Below, one piece after another: positions 31,164-40,271 of a DNA stretch of 64,000 nucleotides. The notes beneath the pieces are model-generated. The model made no database searches. It saw only the letters and a list, made by a program, of their open reading frames with translations, and was not told the DNA's origin. Source of the DNA: Lacunisphaera limnophila (GTDB lineage: Bacteria; Verrucomicrobiota; Verrucomicrobiia; Opitutales; Opitutaceae); contig NZ_CP016094.1 of NCBI RefSeq assembly GCF_001746835.1, forward strand, positions 1,674,001-1,738,000, in the 5' to 3' direction. How positions within the stretch are numbered: position 1 is the stretch's first letter; each line of letters opens with the position of its first letter. Made by a program: the position numbers and the translations under genes.

Positions 31164-33308
31164 ATGAAGCCCCCTTTCTGGCTGGTTGCCCTCGCCCTGG
31201 TGTCCACCGCTTTTGCCGCCCCCATTGACCGCGAGGCGCTGGTGCGCCGCCACAATCCCGTCGTGCGCAGCGTGGATTACGATTCCCCGCTCACGGTGGG
31301 CAACGGCGGCTTCGCCTTCACCGCCGATATCACCGGCCTCCAGACCTTCGCCTACGACTATCACCGCAATGGCGTGCCCACCGAGACGCAGGCCCGCTGG
31401 GCGTGGGTGAGCGACGAGAATGTGGCCGGCTATACTCTCGCCGATGCCAACAAGGACTTCACTCTCCCCGACGGCCGCGTGCTCGGCTTCCCCACGCGCT
31501 CGTCCGTCCCCGCGGGCGACTGGTTGCGCAAGAACCCGCGCGCCCACCCCGTCGGCCAGCTCCAGCTCGTGTGGGACAAACCAGACGGTTCGCCCCTCAC
31601 GCCCGCCGACATCGAGGAGCCGGAGCAGACGCTCGACCTCTGGACGGGAATTATCACCAGTAAATTCAAACTGGGTGGTGTGCCGGTGATGGTGACGACG
31701 GCGTGCGATCCAACGAAAGACATGGTGGCGGTGAACATTCAGTCGGAGCTCGTAGCGCAGGGAAAGGTGCGGGTTCGCTTGGCGTTTCCACGTGGTCACG
31801 ACGTTAACACCAAGAACACTCCGGCCCTCGATTGGGACCAGGCCGAAAGCCACCAATCGAAGGCAGAGGGCAAAGGTTGGGTGGAGCGTAATGTCGGCGG
31901 ATTGCGCTATTTCGTAACGTGCGAGCGCAACCTTGAATCGAACGGCGCGCACCGGTTCGTGATCAAGCCCGAGGCCGGCCAAGAGACCTTGAGCTTCACG
32001 ATGCATTTTGGCGCCGAACCTAAAAAATATGCCCCGGCAGCGGGGGAGATCTTGAAGGCCAGCGCCGACCACTGGGAAAAATTCTGGCACGAGACGGCCG
32101 CGGTGGATTTTTCCGGCAGCACCAACCCGCTGGCGCAGAAGTTCGAGCAGCGCATCGTCCTCTCGCGCTACCTGACCGCCGTGCAATGCGCGGGCGACGT
32201 GCCGCCGCAGGAGAGCGGGCTCACCTGCAACACCTGGTACGGCAAGCACCACACCGAGATGGTGTGGTGGCACACCGCGCAGTTCGCGCTCTGGGGTCAC
32301 GACGCCGCGCTGGCGCGGAACCTGGAGTGGTTCATTCGCCAGCTGCCCGCTGCCCGCGCCCTCGCGGCCAGTCGCGGCCTCCAGGGAGCGCGCTGGGCCA
32401 AGATGACGGGTCCCGAGATGCGCGAGAGCCCGGGCGGCAACCCGCTCATCATCTGGAACCAGCCGCACCCGATCTACCTCGCCGAGCTGCTCTACCGGAA
32501 TACGCCGACCGCGGAGACCCTCGCGCACTACCGCGACCTCGTCTTCGAGACGGCCGACTGTCTCGCGACCATGGTGCATTGGAACGAGGCGACGCAGCGT
32601 TACGACCTCGGCCCGCCGCTCTGGATCGCGCAGGAAATCTACGATCAGGCCACGAGCCGGAATCCGTCCTTCGAGCTGGCTTACTGGCGTTGGACGCTGG
32701 GCCTCGCCCAGCAGTGGCGCGAGCGCCTCGGTCTGCCGCGGGTGGAGAAGTGGGACCATGTGATCGCGCACTTAGCGCCGATCCCGGAGAAGGACGGCAA
32801 ATACGTCGCCCTCGGCTCGCACCCCGACACCTGGGACAACATCGACAGCCGTCACGACCACCCGACCATGCTCGCGCCCCTCGGTCTGCTGCCGCCGCAG
32901 GCGCCGTACACGGACCGTCCCACGATGGAGCGCACGCTCGATGCCGTGCTCGCGCACTGGGACTGGGCGGCAAAGATCTGGGGCTGGGACTACCCGATGA
33001 TTGCGATGACCGCCGCCCGACTCGGCCGGCCCGAGGTGGCCGTGGAGATCCTGCTGCGCGACGGGCCCAACAACGTCTACCTGCCCAACGGACACGCGCC
33101 CGTGCGCAGTGACGAGCGGGTGGATCCCAACGCCCCGTCGGGCGCCCGCAAGCGCGAGATCGCCGTCTACCTGCCCGCGAACGGCTCCTTTCTCGCCGCG
33201 GCCGCGCTCATGATCGCGGGCTGGGACGGAAACGAGGTCGAATTTCCCGGCATTCCCCAGGACGGCACCTGGCAGGTCCGGGCCGAGGGGCTGAAACCCC
33301 TGCCCTAA
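31164..33308 (+). CDS. secreted GH65/GH95-like glycosidase
   Basis: 714 aa from ATG 31164; signal peptide about 1-19. N-terminal beta-sandwich (about 20-300) then an (alpha/alpha)6-barrel with NTWYGKHHTEMVWWH (about 356-370), a motif placed like the catalytic region of GH65/GH95/GH37-type enzymes, later GPPLWIAQEIYD and WGWDYPM. Probably an exo-acting glycosidase that trims oligosaccharides. The stretch around 31,640-32,060 has visibly lower GC and different codon choice from its flanks. The family is recognised by architecture, not by a confirmed catalytic residue pair. Confidence 0.75.
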   Translation: MKPPFWLVALALVSTAFAAPIDREALVRRHNPVVRSVDYDSPLTVGNGGFAFTADITGLQTFAYDYHRNGVPTETQARWAWVSDENVAGYTLADANKDFTLPDGRVLGFPTRSSVPAGDWLRKNPRAHPVGQLQLVWDKPDGSPLTPADIEEPEQTLDLWTGIITSKFKLGGVPVMVTTACDPTKDMVAVNIQSELVAQGKVRVRLAFPRGHDVNTKNTPALDWDQAESHQSKAEGKGWVERNVGGLRYFVTCERNLESNGAHRFVIKPEAGQETLSFTMHFGAEPKKYAPAAGEILKASADHWEKFWHETAAVDFSGSTNPLAQKFEQRIVLSRYLTAVQCAGDVPPQESGLTCNTWYGKHHTEMVWWHTAQFALWGHDAALARNLEWFIRQLPAARALAASRGLQGARWAKMTGPEMRESPGGNPLIIWNQPHPIYLAELLYRNTPTAETLAHYRDLVFETADCLATMVHWNEATQRYDLGPPLWIAQEIYDQATSRNPSFELAYWRWTLGLAQQWRERLGLPRVEKWDHVIAHLAPIPEKDGKYVALGSHPDTWDNIDSRHDHPTMLAPLGLLPPQAPYTDRPTMERTLDAVLAHWDWAAKIWGWDYPMIAMTAARLGRPEVAVEILLRDGPNNVYLPNGHAPVRSDERVDPNAPSGARKREIAVYLPANGSFLAAAALMIAGWDGNEVEFPGIPQDGTWQVRAEGLKPLP

Positions 33309-33394
33309 AGGGAGACCTGCGCCCTGTGCGGACCGGTTCCGCCGAGGGGAAAACTCCGGCTGGCCTCTGGCACAGCGATGGCTACAATGCCGGT

Positions 33395-33937
33395 ATGAGA
33401 GTGGTGGCAGTGATACTCTTGCTCCTGGTGCAGCCGGCGATCGCCGGACGGGCTGACGTTTTCAAACTGCCCAAGGGACAGCTGGAGATTTTCCCCGTCG
33501 GCCGGTGGCAGGCCAGCAGCGAGGACGTGGGTGAATTGAAAATCGTCCTCGCCGCGGAGGACCCGCAGATCAACGCCCGGGCCATCTACAGCGTGGCGTC
33601 CGAGGGTTCGGATGACTTTCCGACCGAGCAACAACTGCTCGAGCACATGCACCGCGTGGCCACCCGTCTCCTCGACGGCGGCACCTTCGTGGAGCGCAAG
33701 CCGGTGGTGAAGCCGTTCTACCCCGCGCAGGGTTTCGGATTTTATGCGGTGATGACGGATCGCAAGCTCGTGGGCCGCCCGCCGGTGCCGGGTGATTTCA
33801 AGTTTTTCAGTCTGGGCATGATCCGCCTGGCGCCGGCGGTCTACCTCAAGGTGCAGATCATGGCCGACAGCGAGGAGGGCGAGCCCTACCAGCAGCTCCT
33901 CGGCATGGCGGAAGGCGTCACCTACACGCCGCGCTGA
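33395..33937 (+). CDS. small secreted hypothetical protein
   Basis: 180 aa; signal peptide about 1-19 (VVAVILLLLVQPAIAGRA). The mature part alternates strand-like segments with acidic loops and has no cysteine pairs. No family recognised. Stands alone between the glycosidase and the symporter genes. Confidence 0.65.
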   Translation: MRVVAVILLLLVQPAIAGRADVFKLPKGQLEIFPVGRWQASSEDVGELKIVLAAEDPQINARAIYSVASEGSDDFPTEQQLLEHMHRVATRLLDGGTFVERKPVVKPFYPAQGFGFYAVMTDRKLVGRPPVPGDFKFFSLGMIRLAPAVYLKVQIMADSEEGEPYQQLLGMAEGVTYTPR

Positions 33938-33945
33938 CCGCGGCT

Positions 33946-35331
33946 TCAGCCGGCGGTCCGGGACTCGGCCCGTTTGGTCAGCTCGTCCACCACGACCGCG
34001 GTGGTGATATCGCAGCCCACGTTCGTGGCGGTGCGGCACATGTCGAGGATGCGGTCGGTGCCGAGAATGATGCCGATGCCCTCGGGCGGAATGCCGAAGG
34101 TGATGAGCAGGCCGGCGATCAGTGGCAGCGAGCCGCCGGGGATGCCGGCGACGGCCACGGCGCTCAGCACCGAGAGCAGCAGCAGTGTGATCTGCTGGCC
34201 GATCGAGAGGTCGACGCCGAAGACCTGGGCGACGAAGAGCACGACACAGCCTTCGTACAGCGCGGTGCCGCTCATGTTCATCGTGGTGCCAAGCGGCAGC
34301 ACAAAGCCCGCGGTGCTCGGGGAGATATTGAGCTTGTCGGTGGCATTCTCCAAGGCCGCCGGAAGCGTGGCGTTGCTGGAGCTGGTGGAGAAGGCGGTGA
34401 CCAACACGTCCTTGATCGCGGCGAAATAGGCCCGCGGGCTCCAGCGCGTCCACACCTTGAGCCACACCGACATGGTGCCGAAGAGGTGGAGGGCCATCAC
34501 GGCGGCACACCCAAGCACGAACACCCCGAGTGCCTTGATGATGTCGAGGCCTGACTTCACCAGCACACTGTAGATCAGGCAGGGGACCGCATAGGGGGCC
34601 AGGCGCAGGGCGAAATGAACGATGCCCGTCATCAGGTCCGTGACCATCTGGAGGGAATCCATTAACCGGTGGCGCTTGTCGTCCGGGAAAGACATGCCGA
34701 CGACGCCGACCAGGATGGCGAAGAGGATGAGCGGCAGCACGTCGCCGATGCGTGCCGTGGAGGAACCGACGACGGCGGCGAACAGGTTGGCCGGCATGAA
34801 CATCTCGACGATGACGGCGAGGGAAAGGCCAGTTTGGCTGGCGGAGGCGCTGACGTGCTTTTGCGCCGCGCCCCCGAACTCGGTCATCAGCCGGGCCTTG
34901 GTGGCCTCGTCGATGTAGCTGCCCGGTTGCAGGGTGTTCATCATCACCAAGCCGAGCGCCACCCCGATGGCCATGTTCAGGAAAAACAGGGCGAAGGTGC
35001 GGCCGGCCAGCGGGCCGAGTTTATCCGGGCGACCCAGTTGGACCACACCGGTCGCAAGCGAGGCGAAGACCAGGGGGATAATGACGAAAAACAGCAGACG
35101 CAGGAAAACCCGACCAAAGGGATCCAGCAGCACCGTCGAGATCCCGCGCATGGCCTCGAGCAGCGTGGCCGAGGATTTGACGCCGACGTGTTCCAGCAGG
35201 GCCTGCAAGCCCTCAGGCAGCGGCACATGCGGGCCGGCCACCAGGGTGATCACACCCAGAATGATGCCGACGACCAATCCGCGCAGGATGCGGTTGGCTA
35301 GTTTGTCGGAGGTGGATCCGGCCATGCGCAT
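33946..35331 (-). CDS. DAACS dicarboxylate/amino-acid:cation symporter
   Basis: 461 aa, 8-10 membrane spans plus re-entrant loops. Family signatures: SSSNATLPAALE (serine-rich re-entrant loop), PLGTTMNMSGTALYEG (TM7 NMDGT-like motif, here NMSGT) and the IGIILGTDRILDMCRTATNVGCD segment near the C-terminus. Uses Na+ or H+ to import glutamate, aspartate or C4-dicarboxylates. The start is placed at the methionine at 35331 (35325 possible) to avoid overlap with the divergent CorC-like gene. Confidence 0.9.
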   Translation of the reverse strand: MRMAGSTSDKLANRILRGLVVGIILGVITLVAGPHVPLPEGLQALLEHVGVKSSATLLEAMRGISTVLLDPFGRVFLRLLFFVIIPLVFASLATGVVQLGRPDKLGPLAGRTFALFFLNMAIGVALGLVMMNTLQPGSYIDEATKARLMTEFGGAAQKHVSASASQTGLSLAVIVEMFMPANLFAAVVGSSTARIGDVLPLILFAILVGVVGMSFPDDKRHRLMDSLQMVTDLMTGIVHFALRLAPYAVPCLIYSVLVKSGLDIIKALGVFVLGCAAVMALHLFGTMSVWLKVWTRWSPRAYFAAIKDVLVTAFSTSSSNATLPAALENATDKLNISPSTAGFVLPLGTTMNMSGTALYEGCVVLFVAQVFGVDLSIGQQITLLLLSVLSAVAVAGIPGGSLPLIAGLLITFGIPPEGIGIILGTDRILDMCRTATNVGCDITTAVVVDELTKRAESRTAG

Positions 35332-35433
35332 GACCTTGGGTGGCGGCGGGGCCTTGCGCAACAGGAACTTGGGGATAAAAAATTTCCCGCTGGTTTGCTG
35401 GGCTCGACCGCCTAGGCTGCACCCTTGTCGTCC

Positions 35434-36774
35434 ATGAACTCCCTCCTCGGCTTCACCCTCGAAATCCTGATCATCCTCGGTCTGGTGGTGGCCAACGGGT
35501 TTTTCGTCGCGGCCGAGTTTGCCTTGGTGAAGGTGCGGGCCAGCCAGTTGCGGCCCCTGGCGAAGAAGGGCCGGGCCGGCTGGCGCCTGCGCATGGCGTT
35601 GAAGGCCACCCAACACCTCGACTCAGCCCTGTCCGCGACCCAACTCGGGATCACCCTCTCCAGCCTCGGCCTGGGCTGGGTGGGCGAACCCTTTCTGGCC
35701 CACCGCCTGGAGCCGATGCTGGCGAACTTCGGCGTGACGGACCCGGCGGCGGTGTCGTCCATCGCCTTCGCCATCGCCTTCGCGATCATCACCTTCCTGC
35801 ACATCGTGTTTGGTGAGCTGGCTCCGAAGTCCCTCGCCATCCAGCGGCCCAAGGGGGTGTCGCTGTGGACCGCGGGACCGCTGATGTTCTTCTATTACCT
35901 GTTCCTGCCCTTCATCTGGGTGCTGAACGGCACGGCCAACCGCTTCTTGCGCTGGGCTGGGCTCGGGCCGGCCACGGAGGGCGAGCACGCCTTCAGCGCC
36001 GAGGAACTCGAATACGTCTTCAGTCATGCCCGCCACACGCACCCCGGCGATGCAGCCATCAACAAGCTGATGGTGCAGTCCCTGCGCGCCCGTTCCACCC
36101 AGGCCCAGCAGATCATGCGGCCGCGGGATCAGGTCATCGCCCTCTGGTCGGACAAGCCGCTCGCCGAGAACCTGCGGACGGCCCAGATCAGCGGCCACAG
36201 CCGCTTTCCGGTGTGCACGGGCTCGCTCGACGAGGTGAAGGGTCTCCTCCTCATCCGCGAGTGGCTCTGGCAGATCAGCCTGCTCGGGCCGGACACGCCC
36301 TTCGAGCCGCTGGTGCGCCCGGTGGTGGAGTTCGAGCTCACGACCCCGCTGCACACCATGATCGAGCGGTTCCGCCTTTCCCGCAGCCACCTCGCGGTCG
36401 TGCTCGATCCCGAGCGCAAGCTCGCCGGCATCATCACGTTTGAGGACGTGCTGGAGGAGATCGTGGGCGACATCCGCGATGAGTTCGACATCGAGAGCGG
36501 CCCGATCTACGAGCGCACCGAACACGCCATCGTCGTCACGGGCGCCTTCACCCTGCGGGAACTGCAGGCGGAGACGGGCTGGCCGCTGGAGGGGCAGCCC
36601 CGTGAGACGGTGGCCATCTGGGTCCAGCGTCTGGCCGGGGCCGGTGTGCCGAAGCGCGGCGACCAGTTCGCCGCCGGTGAATACCGCCTGACCGTGCTGG
36701 AGGCCAACGCCGAGCGCGCGCGCCGCGTGCGCGTGGCCCGCAACGTGGGCGAGGGCACCACGCCGCCGATGTGA
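35434..36774 (+). CDS. CNNM/CorC (HlyC)-family membrane protein
   Basis: 446 aa. DUF21/CNNM membrane domain with four segments (about 1-185: VANGFFVAAEFALVKVR, ATQLGITLSSLGLGWVGEP, VFGELAPKSLAIQ), two CBS domains (about 200-330) and a CorC/HlyC domain (about 345-430: GAFTLRELQAETGWPLE). Family members are linked to Mg2+/Co2+ efflux or membrane ion homeostasis; haemolysin naming is historical. The ATG at 35434 is used rather than the TTG at 35425. Stop and next start are separated by 2 nt. Confidence 0.9.
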   Translation: MNSLLGFTLEILIILGLVVANGFFVAAEFALVKVRASQLRPLAKKGRAGWRLRMALKATQHLDSALSATQLGITLSSLGLGWVGEPFLAHRLEPMLANFGVTDPAAVSSIAFAIAFAIITFLHIVFGELAPKSLAIQRPKGVSLWTAGPLMFFYYLFLPFIWVLNGTANRFLRWAGLGPATEGEHAFSAEELEYVFSHARHTHPGDAAINKLMVQSLRARSTQAQQIMRPRDQVIALWSDKPLAENLRTAQISGHSRFPVCTGSLDEVKGLLLIREWLWQISLLGPDTPFEPLVRPVVEFELTTPLHTMIERFRLSRSHLAVVLDPERKLAGIITFEDVLEEIVGDIRDEFDIESGPIYERTEHAIVVTGAFTLRELQAETGWPLEGQPRETVAIWVQRLAGAGVPKRGDQFAAGEYRLTVLEANAERARRVRVARNVGEGTTPPM

Positions 36775-36776
36775 CC

Positions 36777-37925
36777 ATGAACGGCCCGACCTTCCTCGCG
36801 GCGTTGACGTTGCTGATCTGGCTGGGCCTCGCGTGGGACGTGGGGCGCGGCAACCGCCGGTTGCGCCGTCTGGCGAAGCTGCCGCTGCCGGAGCAGGCGG
36901 GGTGGCCCCGCGTGAGTCTCGTCATCGCCGCGCGCAACGAAGGGAAGACCCTCGGCGCCGCCGTGCCCACGATGCTGGCGCTCGACTATCCCGACCTCGA
37001 GCTCATCGCGGTCAACGACCGGTCGGAGGACGACACCGGGGCGGTCCTGGAAAAACTGGCCGCGGCCGACCCGCGGCTGCGGGTCGTGACGGTGACCGCC
37101 TTGCCCGAGGGCTGGATCGGCAAGAACCACGCGCTGCATACCGGGGCGATCGAGGCGGCCGGCGAATGGATTTTGTTCACCGACGCCGACATTCATTTTC
37201 AACCGGACACCCTGCGGCGCGCGGTGGCGTATGCCCGGATGCAGACCCTCGACCACCTCGCCGCCGTGCCCCGGCTGGTCGAGCAAGGGCATGCGCTCGG
37301 GATCTGCGTCAACGCCTTCAGCTTCGCCTTCACCGTGGGGCTGCGGCCGGCGCACATCTCCGATCCGCGCAGCCGGGCGCATGGCGGGGTGGGGGCCTTC
37401 AACCTCGTGCGTTCCTCCACCTACCGGAAGCTGGGCGGCCACGAGCCGGTGCGGATGCGGCCCGACGACGACATCAAGCTGGGCAAGTTGATGAAGGCGG
37501 GTGGATTCAGCGAACTCGTGCTGGGCGAGGGCGCGCTCGCCGTCGCGTGGTATGATTCCGTCGGCGCGATGATCCGCGGCCTGACCAAGAACGCCTACGC
37601 CGGCGCCGACTACCGGCTGTGGGTGCCGCTGGCCGCGATGCTCGCGTTTGGCGTCGGCTGGGTCTGGCCCGCGGTTGCACTGTTTCTGTATGAGGGTCCG
37701 GCGATGTGGCTGAATGCCGGCACGCTGGCGCTGATCCTGGCCTTGGGTTGCGACCAGACGCGTTTCACCGGCGGCCGGTGGTGGCACGGCCTGTTTTTGC
37801 CGCTGGGCATGGCGGTCTTCGCGTGGATCCTGCTCCGTTCACAGGCGGTCACGCTTTGGACGGGCGGCATCACGTGGCGCGGCACGCATTACCCGTTGCG
37901 CGATCTCAAGGCCAACCGGCTGTGA
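36777..37925 (+). CDS. family 2 glycosyltransferase, membrane-anchored
   Basis: 382 aa. One N-terminal membrane helix, GT-A domain (VSLVIAARNEGKTL, VNDRSEDDT, LFTDADIHF with the D-x-D metal site, RPDDDIKLGK acceptor-side acids), and two to three C-terminal membrane helices. Resembles hopanoid-associated and carotenoid-type GT2 enzymes, but no such pathway genes are near. Donor and acceptor unknown. Start at ATG 36777; a GTG at 36771 overlaps the upstream stop codon. Confidence 0.85.
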   Translation: MNGPTFLAALTLLIWLGLAWDVGRGNRRLRRLAKLPLPEQAGWPRVSLVIAARNEGKTLGAAVPTMLALDYPDLELIAVNDRSEDDTGAVLEKLAAADPRLRVVTVTALPEGWIGKNHALHTGAIEAAGEWILFTDADIHFQPDTLRRAVAYARMQTLDHLAAVPRLVEQGHALGICVNAFSFAFTVGLRPAHISDPRSRAHGGVGAFNLVRSSTYRKLGGHEPVRMRPDDDIKLGKLMKAGGFSELVLGEGALAVAWYDSVGAMIRGLTKNAYAGADYRLWVPLAAMLAFGVGWVWPAVALFLYEGPAMWLNAGTLALILALGCDQTRFTGGRWWHGLFLPLGMAVFAWILLRSQAVTLWTGGITWRGTHYPLRDLKANRL

Positions 37926-38062
37926 GCGGGGAGCTGGCGCGGCAGGAATCGTCAGTGGCGGGCCCGCGAGCCTGCTGGCACCTCCAACTGCGAACCAGAT
38001 TCGGGTGATCCGGTTTTGCGTTGGACCCCGCTTCGTCGCGTTGTTTCATTGCGCCCATTGCC

Positions 38063-38470
38063 ATGAATTCCCCCACGACCCGCCGCGCCTTCCTTGCCAC
38101 CGCCGCTACCCTCGGAGCCGCGGCCGCGGTCTCCGCCGCCCCTGCCCTGGGAGCCACGCCGCCCAAGTTGGTGCACCACGTCTTTTTCTGGCTGAAGAAC
38201 CCGGATTCGAAGGAGGATCTCGCGCAGCTCCTCGCCGGCATCCGCGGCCTCGCGGCGATCGAGACCGTGCGCGGCATCCATGTCGGCGTGCCGGCCAGCA
38301 CCGAGAAACGCGAGGTTGTGGACAACAGCTTCAGCGCCTCCGAGATCCTCTACTTCGACGACGTCGCCGGGCAGAACGCCTACCAGGTGCACCCGCTGCA
38401 CCAGAAGTTCGTGGCCGAGTGCTCGCATCTTTGGGCCAAGGTCATCGTGTACGACGCACTGGCGGTGTGA
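38063..38470 (+). CDS. Tat-exported Dabb-domain protein
   Basis: 135 aa. TTRRAFLATAATLGAAAAVSAAPALGA is a twin-arginine signal peptide (cleavage near residue 31). The rest is one stress-responsive alpha/beta-barrel (Dabb) domain: KLVHHVFFWLKNPDSKEDL, IRGLAAIETVRGIHVGVPA, DNSFSASEILYFDDVAGQNAYQVHPLHQKFV. Dabb proteins dimerise; many have no known substrate. Exported versions are common in Planctomycetes/Verrucomicrobia. Confidence 0.88.
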   Translation: MNSPTTRRAFLATAATLGAAAAVSAAPALGATPPKLVHHVFFWLKNPDSKEDLAQLLAGIRGLAAIETVRGIHVGVPASTEKREVVDNSFSASEILYFDDVAGQNAYQVHPLHQKFVAECSHLWAKVIVYDALAV

Positions 38471-38478
38471 GGGAGGTG

Positions 38479-38550
38479 GGTGGAACCTGACCTCCGGGCA
38501 GGTTTTGCGTTTGCCTATCCGATCAGCCCGCCCGGAGGTCGGGCTCCACC
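38479..38550. repeat. long inverted repeat between convergent genes
   Basis: Two 21-nt arms (38479-38499 and 38530-38550) are reverse complements at 19 of 21 positions around a 30-nt loop; inner core GACCTCCGGGC/GCCCGGAGGTC is perfect. It lies between convergent genes and can serve as a bidirectional terminator; the word GGGCTCCACCT recurs near 63845. Confidence 0.65.
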
Positions 38551-38562
38551 TTCAACAACCGC

Positions 38563-39039
38563 TCACTTCGTACGCTGCACCATCTCCGGGCTGACGGCCA
38601 GGACGGAGCCCGGGTCGGACTTGATCCAGATCAGCAGGATGCCGGCGGTCTCGTCGACGACGACGTGTTCCTGGGCGCCGCACACGAAGTCCTGGCCGCC
38701 GAAACGGTAGGCCTGGCCGGGGGGGATGGTGCGGCGGTTGGCCTCGGGGTAGCCGGCAAACTGCATGCCGATGAAGGTTTCGGCGTCCTGGGCGGTGAAG
38801 CGGGTGCGGCGGTAGGGCTTGAGGCCTTCCGCCATCGAGAGCCCCTTGTCGTTCGCGGTGACGGTGTAGTGCATCGCCCCGAAGTCGTTCTCGAACATCC
38901 AGAACATGGTCCGACCATCCGGATGGCCCTGGGGCTTGCCATAGCGCTTGCGGATCTCGGACACGGGTTCGCCCACGCGGGCCCAGGCGGGGGCAGAGGC
39001 AAGGACGGCGAGCAGAAACGTGAGCAGGACGCGGGTCAC
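38563..39039 (-). CDS. small secreted hypothetical protein
   Basis: 158 aa from a GTG at 39039, chosen so that a signal peptide (VTRVLLTFLLAVLASAPAWA) starts the protein and overlap with purC is avoided. The mature part carries GEPVSEIRKRYGKP, resembling small secreted OmlA/SmpA-like turns, and a C-terminal beta region. No firm family. It directly follows purC on the same strand. Confidence 0.65.
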   Translation of the reverse strand: MTRVLLTFLLAVLASAPAWARVGEPVSEIRKRYGKPQGHPDGRTMFWMFENDFGAMHYTVTANDKGLSMAEGLKPYRRTRFTAQDAETFIGMQFAGYPEANRRTIPPGQAYRFGGQDFVCGAQEHVVVDETAGILLIWIKSDPGSVLAVSPEMVQRTK

Positions 39040-39053
39040 GGGAGGGAGCGAAT

Positions 39054-39965
39054 TCAACCGAGCAGGTTTTTCAACGCCGCGAGGTATTTCTCCCGGGTGC
39101 GGGTGATCACCTCGGCGGGGAGGCGCGGGGCGGGCGGCTGCTGGTTCCACTTGATGGCGAGCAGGTGGTCGCGGACGAACTGCTTGTCGTAGCTCGGAGG
39201 CGAGCAGTCGGGGCGGTAGTCGGCGGCGGGCCAGTAGCGGGAAGAGTCGGGCGTGAGCACCTCGTCGATGAGGAAGAGGTTGCCGGCCTCGTCGGTGCCG
39301 AACTCGAACTTGGTGTCGGCGAGAATCATGCCGGCCTGCTGCGCGCGCTCATGACCGAAGGCGTAGAGGGCGAGGCTCATGGCCTTGACCTTCGCATAAA
39401 GCTCCGCGCCGATGGCGGCCGCACCCTGAGTGTCGTTGATCGGCTCGTCGTGCTGGCCCTTGGGGGCCTTGGTGGTGGGCGTGAAGATCGGCGTGGGGAG
39501 TTTGTCGGCCTGGCGGAGACCGGCGGGGAGCTTGATCCCGCAGACCTCGCCCGTTTCCTGGTAGGATTTCCAGCCGCTGCCGATGAGGTAGCCGCGGGCC
39601 ACGCACTCGATGGTGAGGGGCTTGAGCTTGCGGACGATCATGCTGCGGAGCTGGAGGTCGCGGCTGCCGAGCCCGCGCATGAGGAACTGGCGGGGCTGGT
39701 CGGGGAGGAGGTGGTTGGGGATGAGGTGGCTGGTCTGGCTGAACCACCAGTTGCTCATCTGGGTGAGGATGGCGCCCTTGCCCGGGATGCCATCAGGGAG
39801 GATCACGTCGAAGGCGGAGAGCCGGTCGGTGGCGCAGAGCAGCAGGGCGTCGCCGAGGTCAAAGATTTCACGGACCTTGCCGGAGGCGATCCGGGGGAAG
39901 GGTAGGCCGTCGATCGTGACGACGGCTTGCGGAGGCAGGGCGGCGCTGAGCTCGTGAAAATTCAT
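39054..39965 (-). CDS. purC: SAICAR synthase
   Basis: 303 aa phosphoribosylaminoimidazole-succinocarboxamide synthase, purine pathway step joining CAIR and aspartate with ATP. Family marks: GKVREIFDLGDALLLCATDRLSAFDVIL, IECVARGYLIGSGWKSY, GIKLPAGL, KFEFGTDEAGNLFLIDEVLTPDSSRYWP. This is the longer form common outside Enterobacteria. Sits between tRNA-Glu and a small secreted-protein gene on the minus strand. Confidence 0.96.
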   Translation of the reverse strand: MNFHELSAALPPQAVVTIDGLPFPRIASGKVREIFDLGDALLLCATDRLSAFDVILPDGIPGKGAILTQMSNWWFSQTSHLIPNHLLPDQPRQFLMRGLGSRDLQLRSMIVRKLKPLTIECVARGYLIGSGWKSYQETGEVCGIKLPAGLRQADKLPTPIFTPTTKAPKGQHDEPINDTQGAAAIGAELYAKVKAMSLALYAFGHERAQQAGMILADTKFEFGTDEAGNLFLIDEVLTPDSSRYWPAADYRPDCSPPSYDKQFVRDHLLAIKWNQQPPAPRLPAEVITRTREKYLAALKNLLG

Positions 39966-40087
39966 CCAGAAAGAGGTAACGAGAACGGCCGGCCAAAGTA
40001 AATTCCTGACTCGGACGGGTTAGCGGGTGCAAAAAATAGGCCTTGCGCGACCCCGGGCAGGCCGTAGCTTCCCCGATTCCGTGCTGG

Positions 40088-40164
40088 GTCCCCATCGTCT
40101 AGCCCGGTTAGGACACCACCCTTTCACGGTGAGAACCGGGGTTCGAATCCCCGTGGGGACGCCA
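40088..40164 (+). tRNA. tRNA-Glu(UUC)
   Basis: Complete cloverleaf: acceptor GTCCCCA/TGGGGAC, D arm TCTAGCCCGGTTAGGA, anticodon loop CTTTCAC with TTC, T arm CGGGG-TTCGAAT-CCCCG, discriminator G and encoded CCA. Followed by a strong terminator and then by the second accessory region. Confidence 0.95.
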
Positions 40165-40174
40165 TCTTTCAAAG

Positions 40175-40206
40175 GCCCGCAACTTGAATGAGTTGTGGGC
40201 TTTTTC
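40175..40206 (+). terminator. Rho-independent terminator of tRNA-Glu
   Basis: GCCCGCAACT, loop TGAATG, AGTTGTGGGC, then TTTTTCG: a 10-bp stem with one G-T pair and a T run directly after. Confidence 0.85.
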
Positions 40207-40224
40207 GTTTTTCTAGAAACGCCA

Positions 40225-40271
40225 ACTGGCAACAGGACTGGCAACAGGACTGGCAACAGGACTGGCAACAG
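40225..40271. repeat. 12-bp tandem repeat, four copies
   Basis: ACTGGCAACAGG repeated three times exactly plus a fourth copy missing the last base. A small minisatellite immediately downstream of tRNA-Glu. Confidence 0.85.

Noticed and set aside
40225-40271. CRISPR array
   Set aside because: The 12-bp units are directly tandem with no spacers and there are no cas genes.
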